From an uncultured Blautia sp. (GTDB lineage: Bacteria; Bacillota; Clostridia; Lachnospirales; Lachnospiraceae), in NCBI GenBank assembly GCA_934409175.1, contig CAKRVX010000115.1, forward strand, positions 1 to 5,161: DNA of 5,161 bases, given 5' to 3'. Within the stretch, counting starts at the first letter, position 1; each line of letters opens with the position of its first letter. The notes below the pieces were generated by a model. That model had not been told where the DNA came from. It was given only the letters and a program-made list of their open reading frames with translations, and did no database searches. Of this stretch, positions 5,083 to 5,161 are shown one piece after another. Both the position numbers and the translations under genes were made by a program.

Positions 5083-5100
5083 TTGTTAAGATAATAACAA
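5083..5100. repeat. Small inverted repeat TTGTTA/TAACAA
   Basis: TTGTTAAGATAATAACAA has 6-base arms around a 6-base centre and contains GATAAT (5090-5095), which is -10-like. It lies just upstream of the possible reading frame starting at 5110. It could be an operator or chance in AT-rich DNA. Confidence 0.3.
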
Positions 5101-5109
5101 AGATAAGCG

Positions 5110-5161
5110 ATGCGGAAGCTTACCAAAGACAAAATAAATTGTGTTCTGCGATACATCAATA
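5110..5161 (+). CDS. Possible 5' end of a gene running off the window
   Basis: From ATG at 5110 the frame is open to the window edge and reads MRKLTKDKINCVLRYIN. A TAA at 5104-5106 makes this ATG the first start in the frame. The peptide is basic and helical and vaguely resembles the N-terminus of helix-turn-helix proteins such as transposase first frames, but 17 residues cannot establish a family. The ribosome binding site is poor (GATAAG only). It may be no gene at all. Confidence 0.28.
   Translation, partial: MRKLTKDKINCVLRYIN

Noticed and set aside
1..5161. CRISPR array, tRNA genes, complete insertion sequence, riboswitch
   Set aside because: No regularly spaced repeats, no cloverleaf-like stretches with tRNA consensus boxes, no complete transposase with terminal repeats, and no recognisable riboswitch core were seen in any gap.

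Overview
The window looks like chromosomal DNA from a low-GC Gram-positive, most likely a gut-type Clostridia such as Lachnospiraceae. The evidence is the form of the 23S rRNA 3' end at the left edge, strong AGGAGG-type ribosome binding sites, TGn-TATAAT extended -10 promoters, compact hairpin-plus-T terminators and the mix of protein families. The genus cannot be fixed from this sequence alone.

Layout. Positions 1-21 are the last bases of a 23S rRNA gene. A short trailer and a strong terminator (92-117) follow, with no 5S rRNA between them. Directly after comes a 5'-truncated remnant of a MalG/UgpE-type sugar ABC transporter permease (171-374) with its own terminator. Next is a likely two-gene operon. 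It encodes a 675-residue M28-family zinc peptidase with a PA domain, starting at TTG (490-2517), and a GNAT acetyltransferase 22 bp downstream (2540-3181). A BlaI/MecI-family repressor without an adjacent BlaR1 (3307-3684) comes next. It converges on a DUF2284-type cysteine-rich putative metal-binding protein on the minus strand (3720-4199), and one bidirectional terminator serves both. The DUF2284 gene is divergent from a TetR-family regulator (4369-4947), and the 169-bp gap between them holds a promoter for each direction and a 19-bp dyad on the regulator's -10 box. The right end holds a strong terminator (5036-5075), a small dyad, and possibly the first 17 codons of a gene that leaves the window.

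How the genes relate. The peptidase and acetyltransferase are probably co-transcribed and both look cytoplasmic, which suggests peptide turnover plus acyl-CoA-dependent modification; their substrates are unknown. The TetR regulator probably controls itself and may control the divergent DUF2284 gene. The BlaI-like repressor has no visible partner or target here.

I do not see a convincing undescribed multi-gene system. The points most worth a second look are the rRNA/truncated-permease junction, the operator-like dyad at the TetR promoter, the unassigned helical C-terminus of the peptidase, and the orphan BlaI protein that keeps an Asn-Phe pair resembling the family cleavage site.
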